Shown here: piece by piece, positions 44,112 to 56,092 of the stretch
Layout: every line of letters starts with the position of its first letter
How positions within the stretch are numbered: position 1 is the first letter of the stretch
Assembly: GCA_010645155.1 (NCBI GenBank)
Contig: CM021317.1
Location: 13,437,645-13,501,644 of the forward strand
Source: Tigriopus japonicus
Taxonomy: Eukaryota; Arthropoda; Copepoda; Harpacticoida; Harpacticidae
Direction of reading: 5' to 3'
DNA: 64,000 bases
Notes under the pieces: generated by a model
The model's input: only the letters and a program-made list of their open reading frames with translations
Databases searched by the model: none
Told to the model about the DNA's origin: nothing
Position numbers and translations under genes: made by a program

Positions 44112-44649
44112 CAGGGTGCACCACTTAAAATTAGACATGAATAATTGATAATTTGAGGGAACTGAGCCGTCGAATCAAAAACCCTTGTAGCAAATGATGT
44201 TGATTGCAACAATATCTCTAACAGATCTATTACTAAGTTATTCGACATAGAGCCCCTTACCTTTAACCACGGTCTTGAATCTCCTCTCTTTACATGAGCA
44301 AATGATCCGCACCTGCTCTGTTGGAGTTTTAGTCCATGCATCTTTAAAGGCTGTAGCCTAGGAAGCTAAATTTTTTAGGTCCTTACTACCCACCTTCTTC
44401 TCCAGAATGGCCTGAAGCAATGCTTGAAACAATGGTCCTCATTGTTTCAATCCTTGGATAGCTAATCTTTTTACGAGCATCTTTCTTGGTTGCATTTTTC
44501 TTGCTGAAACAACGGAAGTCTCCAAATCCCCTCAAAATAATAACAGGTGATTGGCCTATGAGCTGGATTTGGAGGTCTTCACGCTAAAATTGAAATTGGC
44601 GTTGCTGGCCTTTATCAAATCTCTGTTCGATTTTAAGTGGCGCACCCTG
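44112..44649 (-). mobile_element. Internally deleted mariner element with TIRs
   Basis: The TIRs are CAGGGTGCACCACTTAAAAT (from 44112) and its near-complement ATTTTAAGTGGCGCACCCTG (to 44649), followed by TA on the right. On the minus strand a frame just inside the left end reads FKDAWTKTPTEQVRII, then RRFKTVVKGKGLYVE-stop, a mariner transposase C-terminus. The rest of the transposase is missing. A 538-bp deletion derivative, non-autonomous. Confidence 0.8.
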
Positions 44650-45141
44650 TAGTTGTTTTAAAGAACAAATGGAGTTGAAATGTAATTCAATTACTTTTTG
44701 AAGTAATTGCAATGAATTACATTTGAAAATAAAGTAATTGCAAAAGTGTTAAATAACTTTTGAGATGACAATTAGTTTCGATAAATCATATTTGAAAAGT
44801 AATTGACACAGGACTGTAAACTTGCTCGTGTAATTGAGCATTAAGTACAAATAGAGCCTTAATTTGGCAATCAATATCAGACTTAGCGTGAACATTCACG
44901 AACGCAAAACATATTTCAGATTTGTAGGAATCATGTGCTAGAGTGAAGGGAATCGTTTTTTATGCTTTCAGATTAAATCTTCCTTGCATTCTCTGGGCCT
45001 GCTTTTTTGTTTGGCTTGGTAACTCTTCCACTTGTGATAACTTTAGGAAATTAAAAAAAAATCACCATTAATTGTCTTTCATTAAAGGATGGAAATTTAC
45101 GACCACTTATCATTAAAAAGACCAAACAAGTGTGATTTTCC
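44650..45141. other. Upstream region of the ShKT gene
   Basis: Contains the right half of the GTAATTGCAATTAC-rich repeat, then AT-rich DNA with no element seen. Confidence 0.4.
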
Positions 45142-45179
45142 TATAAAACCTCTGATGCGACGAAGATCCATCATCAGTC
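45142..45179 (+). promoter_or_regulatory. Core promoter of the ShKT-domain gene
   Basis: TATAAAA at 45142-45148 and an arthropod-type initiator TCAGTC at 45174-45179, about 32 nt apart. The ATG at 45192 follows with a very short 5' UTR. Confidence 0.75.
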
Positions 45180-45191
45180 CCATCCATCGCC

Positions 45192-46491
45192 ATGAACAAG
45201 CGCATTGCTCTCATCATCTTGGTCTTCTCCGGCCTTTTTCTAGGAGTTTCTGCTCTTGAGACCAAGCATCCATTTTCATTCTATCCCAAATATCCTTGCG
45301 AAAATTGTTGGGAAAAGTGTTTTAGCAACCCTCCTGATGACTCCTTTGTGGAAGCATACGCTCGACTCTACAAATATTTCAATCGAGTCCAATCTGACCG
45401 TATTCTGAGCGGGGCCAAAAGCTCCGTTCTCTTGGAGGATATTACAATAGCCTTCCCGAGAGTTATTTTGCAAAAGAACCTGATGAAACTAGCCGCATTT
45501 GCACTGAACTCTGGGCCAAGTTGCCACCCAACGGCACTTGGCGGCTACGGAAGATTTGGATCCTTTTTATGGTGAGTTTGTTAGTCTTCAGATAACTTCT
45601 TAAGCCGTAAGAGAATAACCAATTCCTATTCTGAACCCTGATGATTTTCTTACCTCTTTCAGGGTGGCGGTGAATGCACAATGTCCCACAGCTTGTCAAA
45701 TGGTGTACCTCATCGACGAGTTACCTACGTTTCCCGTTGTATCTCCCAATCCTTTAGGCTTGGCTTGTCTTGCAGCTGACACTGTCATGAATGAGACTCC
45801 ATTCAAATGCGATTTCTCCCAAGACCGTTATGCTTTAGCCTTTACTAATGATGCTCCTCAAATTTTGTCCAATCAATGTCTGACTTTCCCAGTTCGACTT
45901 GAGGTTGCAACAGACGGCTCTTCAAGTCCCTACGCTCCTGGTTTCACTACCACTTCTGGCGGAGTACATGAAGAGGTTAAGAGTAAAACTATATCAATAT
46001 CCAGCTTCCAATCCATATAAAAGACTGATTCCATTACAGTTCTTGCCTACACCATCAAATCTTGTCCAAGCCAGCCAACAATTGGTGAATTGCATCAGAA
46101 AACGTTGTTGCTACTACAAACCGTGGTTCCAGGAGGAGCATGAATTGGAAGAATTGGAGGTAGCCAAAGGAAGAAGTGGGGACAATAGATCTGAAGATTT
46201 CAATGAAGGAACCATTTACTATGTGGATGCCAATGAACCCACAGAGGTTAAACAGACCAAAGGAAATCTGAAAGAATTCATTACCAAAAAGGAAAATGAA
46301 GGCGAGTTGTTTCCGCTTTGCGACAACAAGACAAAAGCTTGATTATTTTATCTTTCCTTTTAGCTGATCCCTGTGTAATTATCCCTTCAGAGGATGGGGA
46401 AACTGGCGAAGGTTGCATGGGGGATTTGTGTAACAACCCAACATACGCAGAGCAATGTCCCCAAAATTGCCGCAGGTGTCGACGTGGTTGA
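45192..46491 (+). CDS. Secreted Cys-containing protein with C-terminal ShKT-like domain
   Basis: Four exons: 45192-45571, 45663-45975, 46040-46301 and 46364-46491, with introns of 91, 64 and 62 bp, give about 360 residues in one continuous frame. Residues 1-21 are a clear signal peptide (NKR, then IALIILVFSGLFLG). A CENCWEKC cluster follows. Exon 2 and exon 3 encode an unrecognised extracellular region with scattered Cys (CPTAC, RKRCC) and an acidic, Lys-rich linker. Exon 4 encodes six Cys spaced like a ShKT domain, ending CPQNCRRCRRG. ShKT modules are disulphide-rich extracellular domains found in many secreted animal proteins and enzymes, so they do not imply a toxin. The last intron starts GC rather than GT (GAAG/GCGAGT). 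Part of exon 1 (about 45400-45571) reads more naturally in another frame, so an indel or missed splice is possible. TATA, initiator and AATAAA support expression. Confidence 0.7.
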
Positions 46492-46550
46492 TTTTAAGGG
46501 AACCATACTAAGAAACAGGAAACACAACTCTTTGCTATTGACGAGATACC

Positions 46551-46556
46551 AATAAA
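46551..46556 (+). terminator. Poly(A) signal of the ShKT gene
   Basis: AATAAA 60 nt after the TGA at 46489-46491. Confidence 0.8.
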
Positions 46557-47309
46557 ATGTGCAGCATTAGATGCGTTCTTTTTGTTTGATTTCTGGATGT
46601 TATGTCATCTATGTACTAAGTGTCGACAAAATTAGAAGGATGTGGTGTTTCTACTTACTAGTAGTAAAATTTTATTTGCAGTCTAAAATGAAATTGACGA
46701 CGGGAACTTTGTAGTTAGTGTTGGAAAGGCAGAAAATGTGCTTCAATTGAAGAAAATAGTACACAAACACAAGGGGTTTGCTTCTATTCTAGTCATTTCA
46801 ACCGTGATAAGTCAAAATAGTTCTTTATCATGTATTGATTACTAAACTTACTTCCTTGGAGTGTCACTGTCAATTTCCTTTCATAATATGTGTAAAAAAT
46901 ATATGTACTGTATTATATAGGCAACAAATTTCGGAAAAAATATAGATATCAGGCCTAGATTTTTGGGTTCCGTGTCACGGTCGCTTCGGCGACGTGCCGG
47001 ATCGGTTTGGTTTGGAACTTTTGGATCCGAAATCGAAATTTTGGATCCGACTCAGATCCGGAATTGGTGCGAATCCGGTTCGAATCGGATCAGATTGGAC
47101 CCGGATCAAATAATATCACATTGGTTTCATTGCACTTGTCATCACAGTTTGTAAGATCAATGACAATATTCAAATTGAAAATATATTTACCACTTATTTT
47201 GTATCTTTTGAATGGAAAAGAAAAAAGTGGGATCTTAAAAAATAGGCAACTTCTAGTCCGGTATCAGAATTTTTCTCCGTCTGTGGGTGTGGATTAACGT
47301 CTAAAAGTT
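46557..47309. other. Intergenic; GGATCCGA-rich patch
   Basis: 46960-47105 is GC-richer with repeated GGATCCGA, CGAATCGG and CGGATC motifs. Similar GGATCCGACTC motifs recur at 47455-47530. The two may be ends of one decayed element enclosing the tRNA-like sequence. Confidence 0.4.
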
Positions 47310-47373
47310 TGTCGGGGAGGAGAATCGAACCTTGGACATCTCTCACCCCAGAAAACTGCGCTAGCCACGCCAA
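47310..47373 (-). ncRNA. tRNA-like sequence with pol III A and B boxes (SINE head or pseudo-tRNA)
   Basis: The minus strand has TGGCTAGCGCAG (A box, 47367-47356) and GGTTCGATTCT (B box, 47331-47321). The boxes are 36 nt apart, shorter than the roughly 44 nt of an intact tRNA, and the T stem does not pair properly. It is therefore not a working tRNA. A tRNA-derived SINE head is the best reading. Confidence 0.4.
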
Positions 47374-47687
47374 CAGTTTACAAGTATTTTTTCAAAAAAT
47401 TTTGAGCTCAATTCTCAGAGTTCAGTTCAGACTTTGAATCGGTTCTTGGGTTTTTGGATCCGACTCATGACGGACCGACCTCGAAAACCAATTTGATCCA
47501 ATACTGAGCCGCCACACGGTGAATTCGGACCCACCTTTTATAAATATGTAATCTCAAATTATTGAGCAACACGGCTTGATTCTAAATCAAGGATTGATGG
47601 AAGATTGCCTTCCACCTCCTAAAACTGAGCACTTTAACGTATTTTTATTTGCAACCAAGCAATCTTAGATTTTGGCACCCAAACCTC
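47374..47687. other. Intergenic
   Basis: Contains the second GGATCCGACTC patch; otherwise nothing. Confidence 0.35.
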
Positions 47688-48018
47688 CGAATGCCAAAGA
47701 AAACTTATTCCCAAAGCTAAAAATGCGGAAAAAAACTTATTCCCAAAGCTCTGAATGCAAAAACACTTATTCCCAAAGCTACAATTGCGAAAAAAACTTA
47801 TTCCCAAAGCTAAAAATGCGGAAAAAAAAACTTATTCCCAAAGCTCTGAATGCAAAAACACTTATTCCCAAAGCTACAATTGCGAAAAAAACTTATTCCC
47901 AAAGCTAAAAATGCGAAAAAAAAATTATTCCCAAAGCTCTGAATGCAAAAAACACGTATTCCCAAAGCTCAGAATGTGAAAAAAACTTATTCCCAAAGCT
48001 CCTAATGCGAAAAAAGCC
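47688..48018. repeat. CTTATTCCCAAAGCT tandem array with higher-order unit
   Basis: CTTATTCCCAAAGCT recurs about ten times every 30-38 bp. The spacers cycle through three types (CTAAAAATGCGG, CTCTGAATGC, CTACAATTGCG), forming a higher-order unit of about 105 bp. Both resulting plus frames are repeat artefacts. Confidence 0.9.
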
Positions 48019-51000
48019 ATCAGGTTTAATAAGATTTAAGAACTGCAAATCACTCAAGCAAAAGCTTTAAAAATTGGCCACTCAAGGGGTTAGAACATTT
48101 TTTAACTGACCAATCAATGTCCAAAGTACATAATTGGTACTTTCAACTGAATCTTTTGTAACCATTTTGACATTTTGAAAGGGTTACTTCAAAACCCCCC
48201 TTTTTCTTTCAAAAGAATGGTCCATTTTCGCAACGATGCACACACTTTTTGCTGACCACCAAGACAAAATGTGAATCACAAACAAATCATCCAAAAAAAC
48301 AATCAGATTGCAGTCCAATTTGAGTCCAGGGGCTGATTAAAAAAGTTCAACATTACTCTGATGAACACTTGAGTGGGTCGCAATTCGCATGGTCGAATCC
48401 CATTGGGATAGAATAAATATCAGAATTGCTTATTAATTGTGAATTTAGCCCCTCACGTCCACCCTGATCATATCAGTCGAAAGGGTCCCTGATTTACTCG
48501 CTCAGAATGGACACCTCCCGATTCGAGATTTAAGGGTGTGGTCACTTCAAAAGCGACGCAGATCTTACATAAAGAATGGAGAGTTGTTATGTTGCTTGGC
48601 AATATCTCGATCGAGTTCTCGATTCTCAAACTGTAGAAGGTCTTGAGTTCGAAGAAAGATGGCCAATCCAGAAGGTGGTTTGAGGCGATTTGTGATTAAC
48701 CTGTCAGGAGAGGTTAGGACAATGAGGGTGTCGAGAGATGTCATTTAACCTTCATTAGTTGATGATCTAGGAGAGGAAACGTAGGCTGGATTAATGGGAT
48801 TAGAATTGAAGGCAAATGAAAATAAATCATTTTACTTGCAATTATAGTAATACTAATCTTTTTATTGCGAGAAACATTTTCTCATGGATGTATCAAATTG
48901 TTAGTTTTCATGTCATGGTTGTTAATAGGTTTGTGCAGATCCGATCATTTTTGGTGGCTGACTATGGTTTGAGAGGCCATTGCTGGGTTCGTGTAGCGAC
49001 CATTATATATATAATTAATTAATATATAATTATATACTTATCTTTTGGACATCACGTTAAAGTGATATTTTTTTAGATGCAAATGCATTGGAAAGTGAAG
49101 TTGAATGACTTTTTTGACTCATTACATTAGGATGCGGATTTTTTAGCAACGTGGGTTTTGCATAAACTTTTCTGCCAATTTTTGCTTGAAACCCAAAATG
49201 ATAATAATGAAAGTGTTTTGTAACTAATTCCTAGTTTTAGGTTTGACTGCCATTTCATTCGCAATTTTACCCGTTTTTTGCTAATTCTTTATCTTAAAAA
49301 GCTGAGTTTACATGCATTACTGTTAATGACAGTTCATGAACTCAGACATTTTAATGTTAAAACATGGTTTTAAATTTCGAGGTTGATCAAAAATTTATTT
49401 GAGAACTTATGTTTATCTGATGATCGTTATTGAACTCAAATGGACTATAATCATAGAAAAACATTTATTACCTATTGCGTGATGTTCATATAACTCGTTT
49501 TCTTGGAGCATTCGTTCTAAATTCGATGAATTACTAGTTTTTAAGTATTTGCTTTTCTCAGGATCCCAAAACAAGTCATTAGTTCTGCAAAAAGATTTGC
49601 TTAGTTTGCTATACAACAGAAATGAATTATGACCACAAAATATTTTTTAACTCGTCGGTGCTGAAAAATTGATGAACAAAATTACCGGTCAAAAACTGCA
49701 AATATTGAAGTTAAAAGGTTTTAAAAACACCTTTGCATTTAAGTGCAGGATTCTTCTCTTCAAGTACCTAATGGGTTTAAATTTGGCTCTACCTTCAATA
49801 TGATAGACTTTAATTCCAGGAAAAAATGACATTCGGTGGACATGTGGTTGATTCGTCACTAAACACTTTGAGTGTCAAGTGCTTTTAATGTACATAGCAC
49901 ATTACAGAAAAAGAGTGGTTATTAAACTAAACAAAGAGGAAAGAAACAATTGAGCTTATTATGGTGTAAGACCCCTTGTTTACTTGGGCGTCTTATAAGC
50001 ACTTGGTAATTAATCAAAGTCTCGTTTCACTCCTAACACCAAGGACTTTTAGGGTTCTTTGGTAAGGAAGGAATTTGAAAGACTGACTTTGATCAATGAA
50101 AAGACGCCATCTCTTTCAGAACTTTGCTCATGCTCGCAATACTAAATTTATGAACGTCTGCAAAAAAGGACATCTAATATTTAGCGTGGGCCAACATTTT
50201 AATTAGTGACTTGCCTTCATTTATGCAAAAACCTATCATTATAACTGTCAATTCAATTCCAATATTTACCTAATTACCATCATATTGAAAATTAAGTATG
50301 ATCAAACGGCAACAACAAAAATTTGACATAAAGGTTCTTATGTCAAGAGAGGTTTTGCACAGAACAAAAAATCGTTCCGTTGCAAAAGTATTTCTAGTTC
50401 AAGAGCTACTCTATTAACGAGTATTCGTTTGACATTTCTTAAAATTTTCTCTATTTTAAGGCATAGACAAGTATGACTCAATGAAGGATGTACATCACAA
50501 AATACAACTTACGACCTAGTTCCTGCAACAAAAATTCAAGGAAACATTTATTGCACTGAAATAATCTCTCATTTTAGTACAATTGTACCATTTTAGGCCT
50601 TAAGCTGTAGTTCTGTTGTTTGTCCTGAGAAATTAAAATGTCCTTGGAGTAGACAAGCAGATTTAGATTACGCAAGAAGCATTGAATTTATGGAGAGAGA
50701 GGCTAACAATGGTAATTATGATTTCCTGAAGGATTAATTCAATTGCGTTCTGCTGCAAATAAGACTTGGCATGTATTCAGTAGACTACGTATTTCAAATT
50801 TCAGCTCAATCTAATGCCGGAGTGAAAAGTTATGCCTTCTCAAACTTATGTATTGCAGACAGCATTGAATGAATGAGCTCGCCCCTTTGTGGTAGAACAA
50901 TTACTAGAAAAAGACCACTTCATTGTTTCTTGGTAGGATTTGCACTGAACTTTGATAGAGCATAACTTTTGACTCCGACGTTCGATTGAGCTGAAAATTG

Positions 51001-51900
51001 AAAAACGTATTCTTGTCAAAATAGGCAAGGTCTCATTTGCAAAAGAACGTGATTGCTTTGTTCCTACAAGAAATCATGATTCTTTTCGTTAGCCTCCCAG
51101 TCCAGTGAAATTCAGTGGTTCTTGGATTACACAATGTTGCGTAGAGTCTTTTGTCCTCGATTCGAGACGTCCAAGAACACAAATAATGTCATCCTTGAAC
51201 CCAGGACTTCATACCCTTAAGTAGACCTACGTCAAAGTGCTTGAGATATTTCTTGAGATAAATTACCTAGCTCTCAATTAGATGCGCTTGCCAACCCGTT
51301 TTGTGTTCTGTGATTGGCCAATGCGATTCCAAACATGTGTCTGGCCATAACTACAACATACTAGGAAAGATTACTTTGACAATCTTAGTCACGAATCAGA
51401 AGCGTCATAAATTTGAGGGTGCACAGAGCATAAACGAGACACAAAAAAGTCGATTGAGACCTGCGAATTTTGTCAATCAGTGCGTCACAGAATTCAGCAC
51501 TTTTTGCAACCCAATTATGATTTTTTTCGTCTCAAATATTAGGGATGAAACTTGCTTTAACTATTGTTTTTTAAACCGAAATCATACAAGTAGACACCTT
51601 AGAAAATTGCTTTAATGCTTAGGTCATTATTTGTCTTCAAGTATCTGTGAATATAATTTTCAGTCCGCCTTTGTCAGTTTCGGCCCATCACTACTAAAAG
51701 TAGTTACTTTGGTGCATCGTCCGATGGATAATCATGATTAGAATAAATTTAAATCGAAACTGAGCAGGTTTTCCTTCTCGAAGTTCATGCACAACAAAAA
51801 GGGCACTTGAGAAGATCGAGATCCTGAGGAATGACCAATGTTGAACACATTTGGCAATCTTGCTCTTAAAGCCAGCTTTGACCTTTCCCTTTGGCATTTG
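48019..51900. other. Long AT-rich intergenic region
   Basis: No gene supported. An AT palindrome, TATATATATAATTAATTAAT with its mirror, lies at 49003-49035. CTTGAACCCAGG at about 51196 is a weak B-box-like match on the minus strand without an A box. TTTCGGCCCATCACTA at about 51676 resembles a hAT right end. Confidence 0.4.
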
Positions 51901-54900
51901 AAAACGCTCATTTTCGCAACTGGTCAGGTTTGTAAGACGGATAACATGCTTTGCCTTTCATTCGAGAACTTTCATGAAATCCACAACCACGAAGTTATGG
52001 ACTAATAAGGTCTTTCAATTTCAAATCATCAATGTGAACGCCAACGCCATCTACCGCTTACAATTGGGGAATAGTAATGAGACATGAAAACCATCGGGAT
52101 GCGATCAACCAACGAACAAGCTCGGAATCATTTTAAGATGACAAAATTATACGCAATGATGAAACACATTGCACATAAAGCTAAATACCTTAAAATGAAA
52201 GTATCGCGATATGTGCCATAAAGAATAGAGTATGAGAGAAAAGTTTATGTCCCAAAAACTTTTTACATAGAATTATTTCCAAGTTTACAGAATTCAATTT
52301 GCCCTTTTGGTATTCCATAGGTAATAATGTATAAGAATCTTAAGGAAAATTATGTTTGCATTTAACTTTGTAGTCAACTGATTTCAGTTTCGAAGTCACT
52401 TTCGACCCTTTCACTTACAACAAATTCTGTTAGCAAACTTAAATGGAAACATTTCTCTTTCTGTAACAATCACTCTTATTTTAAATAGATATTGTTAATC
52501 CGACATCCGACCATTATTATTCAGTCATTGTGTGATGACCAGGATGCACTTGTATTTAACCTATTTCATACCTAATATTCTTTTAAGTATTAGAATCTTG
52601 ATTGGGGGTCATAAACAAAAATATGTTGAAATTTGTGTGCCGGATCTTTCTCATTGTAAATCTTTGAATCCATTGATTGCCTTGAAATATTGATGTGCCG
52701 ATGACCTTTTAGGCCTCCTCGGTCGTCGTGTCTGCCGATTTTGAGGATCAATTAATCTTGGGCCTGTTCAAACTCCAACCATGATTATACGATGACGGGC
52801 TTTTATTCATTAAACTGTATTGATTGATAAAGATATTTAAAAATTATAAGAGCATCCCAGGGCTCCATTTCATTCAATCGACCTTTGCGGGGAAATATAT
52901 ATCGGTCAACACTTTTTAACTACAGTACTTCGCTGGCGCTCTTAACAAACGATCTCCCTAATGTTTCATTCCTTCCTTTGAAAGAACGAGAGTTCAGAGA
53001 TCAAAATCTTGACAGGAAAATGAGGACCTAAAGCAAAAGTGCGACATCCTGCAAGACGCTCGAATCACGAATTATCACTTCCAATATTTTGAGTGGGAAG
53101 GTCCTTCAAGTGTCATTTTCAGAACCACAAATTGTAAATGGCAACGGAGAATCTCGGTGTTTTCAGACAACGTGCTTCGAGAGCCACATGACATCGATCA
53201 TCCATCGCTTGGTTTACACGTCGTTTTGTATCTTTTTTTTTCGAGATGATTACGCGTGGTTACAGACTTTGAGAACCTCGCTCTAGATTGCGATTCCAAA
53301 ATGAGATGTGAGTGCCGAGATTGAATTTTAATTTGATTTTCCATTTACATATGTACGGTTATGGTAAACATCAAACGAGCGTTCCATGATCTATTTTAGG
53401 TAATGCCTCATCACTGCACGGTGATGATTTCAAATAAAAGGGTCGATTTGTAATTGCATTTTCTTCAAAGGACTTTCTTTAGTTTTGAAAGATTGCTGAA
53501 AAGAGTGGTTTTTTTCAAGCAGCCATTCTGGAAATTTGGGGCTTTATTACAGTGAATAGGTTGTCATAGAAACAAACATTTCAAGGTTTTATAGTCATGT
53601 TTTACCTAATTTTGAATTAATCCTATTTAAATTTTGAATTTGATCAGAAAATAGTTTCATTTTAGTTGTTATTGATTTTTTCCGCCAAGATAAACAGAAA
53701 TCAAATAATCTTATCTTTAAACGCTAATTTGAAAAACATGTGTTGAAAATAGTGAGAGGTATTTCATGAAAACATGCTTGTAAATTTTGATTTGTGTCAG
53801 AGTTATTTTTTAATTAATTTCAAAATTAACATGTTTTGTTATGATTACATGTTGTTGACAACATAAATAGATAATCAAGAAAAATATTTTGAGTGACTTC
53901 AAGTTTTTTTAAATTAATTAGTCCCAAGTCCTGATTATGGCCCAAAATACAAAAATGAACCAACACTGGTTTAATAGTGCTCTAGTAAACAAAAAATTGA
54001 CCTTTCCACATAGAAATAATCACTGTGCATTATCATTGGTATTCCATCCGAGTTTGTTGAAGTTTAGCCAACCAATTTGGCAAGGGCCTCGAGCAAGTCC
54101 GCGGTTTCACTCATAATGCCATCTGTAATTTAAAAAATAAACCATTTACAACGATAACTCTCAGAAACATATCCTAAGTGCTGAGGTAAATTAGTGAAAA
54201 ATATAAATGGGTTTTCAATCAATGCCAGAGGTGCTAATAGGTTTCAGCCCAGGTTTGCATAGGTTTGTCTCTTACATAACACCGCGAGCACCTCCCAAGA
54301 TTTTAGCCGCCTTAAAAGCCATTTGAGCTCGAGCCAAGATTTGTGTGCTTTCCTTTGAAAAAAAGTGCCCACCCAGATGGCCTCCTCGACACTTTGACGG
54401 TTTGTCCGATTTGATCCCTGATTGATGCGTGGTGAGCAATTAGTTAATGCGTCTCCAGCTATTTGGCGTCCTTCAAGGAACCATTGCCAGACCCTCGACA
54501 TAAGAATTCGACTTCCCCTTCCATCTTCGATCGGAGGATGTGAAGGTGATTTTTAGATCTTGCATTGGTTCCAATGTCAAACAAAGCTTCTTAATCTGTT
54601 CGTGATTCTCGTTTGAATGCCCCCCTCCTCGTGCAAAAGAATCTTTTCGACATTGATGTATGCCTCTCATGTTTATTTCGCATCGAGACTTGAACAGTTC
54701 ACATCAACTTGAAACAAATAAAAATCGTCTTGACTTACATTAGAACGCTTCTCACACCAGATGGTGTTTCAATGACAATGCTATTGGAGTTCCTGTTACT
54801 CATATTAGACTCGTTGAATTTTTTGTCCATTAGTTTTGGCTCATACCTCATGAAAAAAGTTTAAAAAAGGGAAAATACGAAAAGAGGCTCCCTCTAGTGG

Positions 54901-55748
54901 TTAAAAAGCGAAAACTACAAGGGCTGTTGACTGCCAATTTTGGAATTGGTTGCATGATTGGGCAAAACTTGATGACCGAGACAAACCGTCCGAATTGAGT
55001 TCTTATTGCCCTTAGTTTATTGATATTTTATTGACCCCCTGCCTTTTTCAGTAGGAATAAACTTTGACGTATGTGATGGGGCATTCAGAGTTCTAAAATA
55101 TGAGGCTTCATCCCACGAGTTCACCTTTTACCAATCATTATGCAAAAGTGACGACTAAGTTTAAAATACGTACTGTGTTCTTGCATCACGCACGACATGT
55201 CTATGAATGACTCGTCGGCTTTTTTTGAATACCTATGCTGCTCTTTTTGTAACGTCATTCATCTAATTAGCTTCTGTCACAATTCGAACATACTCGAGAT
55301 CATTTTCGTCTCAGTTGAGCACAAAACTTTAAAGAATTTAGACCTATGTTTCGAGTATGAAAATAGTTTCAGGCAAGAGCTCAGATTTCTTAAAAAATTG
55401 TCGAGATTAACTCAAGCAAATTTGGTACTTTTGTTATTGGTAAAGTCATTGAGCTATAACCCTTCCTTGTTGAAATGAATTGTTCCATTCCAAGACGTGC
55501 ACAATGAACATAAAAATATAGTTTATAAATGCATACCATTTCTTCAAAAATGTGGGCTTGATCATTTGTATCATTCGTTTAATTTTTACATTAAATATTA
55601 AATTCCATTAATATACTATGTGTAGTATTCTCGAAAGTGTATGTAGAATTGATTAAAAATATTGAACCCTTCTGGATGTAAATACAAAAATGTCAAATCA
55701 AACTATTTTCGTGGCAGAAATGAGAATGAGAAATTAAATAAATAATCG
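51901..55748. other. Long AT-rich intergenic region
   Basis: No gene supported. Minus frames at 54244-54670 lie in a slightly GC-richer patch but show no motif. Confidence 0.4.
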
Positions 55749-55750
55749 TA

Positions 55751-56092
55751 CAATGAACCAAGAAAAATATCAGCGAAGACTTGCTTTGCCAGACCCATCT
55801 TGCGTTGTTCCAACATGGTTGCCAGGATATAATCTTTGATGCCACTATTTGGCCACATGTCAACTTTGTTTCTTCAATGGCTATCATTTTTTGGAAAAGG
55901 ATCATTTCTCAAAAATGAGTGCCATTTAAGCTAAATGATGCCACTCAAAAGAAGATAATCGTCAAGGAAAAGGACTTAAGATTTTACCAAAAACTAGCAT
56001 CGTACATCTTGCCCTGGCCAACCATGCTGGAAATCAACGTAAGATGGATCTGGCGACGCAAGGTCTCCCCTGATGATTTTTTCGGTTCATTG
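55751..56092. mobile_element. Mariner-type MITE (family G), copy 2, complete
   Basis: 342 bp, starting CAATGAACCAAGAAAAATAT and ending with the complement ...TTCGGTTCATTG, flanked by TA on both sides (55749-55750, 56093-56094). About 70-bp TIRs include GCGAAGACTTGC and CCAGACCCATCTTGCGTTG. The centre matches 43610-43785 inverted. No ORF. TA duplication and long TIRs fit a Tc1/mariner-derived MITE. Confidence 0.9.

Noticed and set aside
47300..47380. Functional tRNA gene
   Set aside because: Box spacing is 8 nt too short and the T stem does not pair; called tRNA-like only.
47672..47979. Repetitive SQSSECK/KLKMRKK frames
   Set aside because: Produced by the CTTATTCCCAAAGCT array; no start, splice or promoter support.
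51180..51240. Second tRNA-derived SINE from CTTGAACCCAGG
   Set aside because: No A box at a suitable distance.
54244..54670. Two minus-strand frames in a GC-richer patch
   Set aside because: Looked at as possible exons, but no plausible splice joins or family features.
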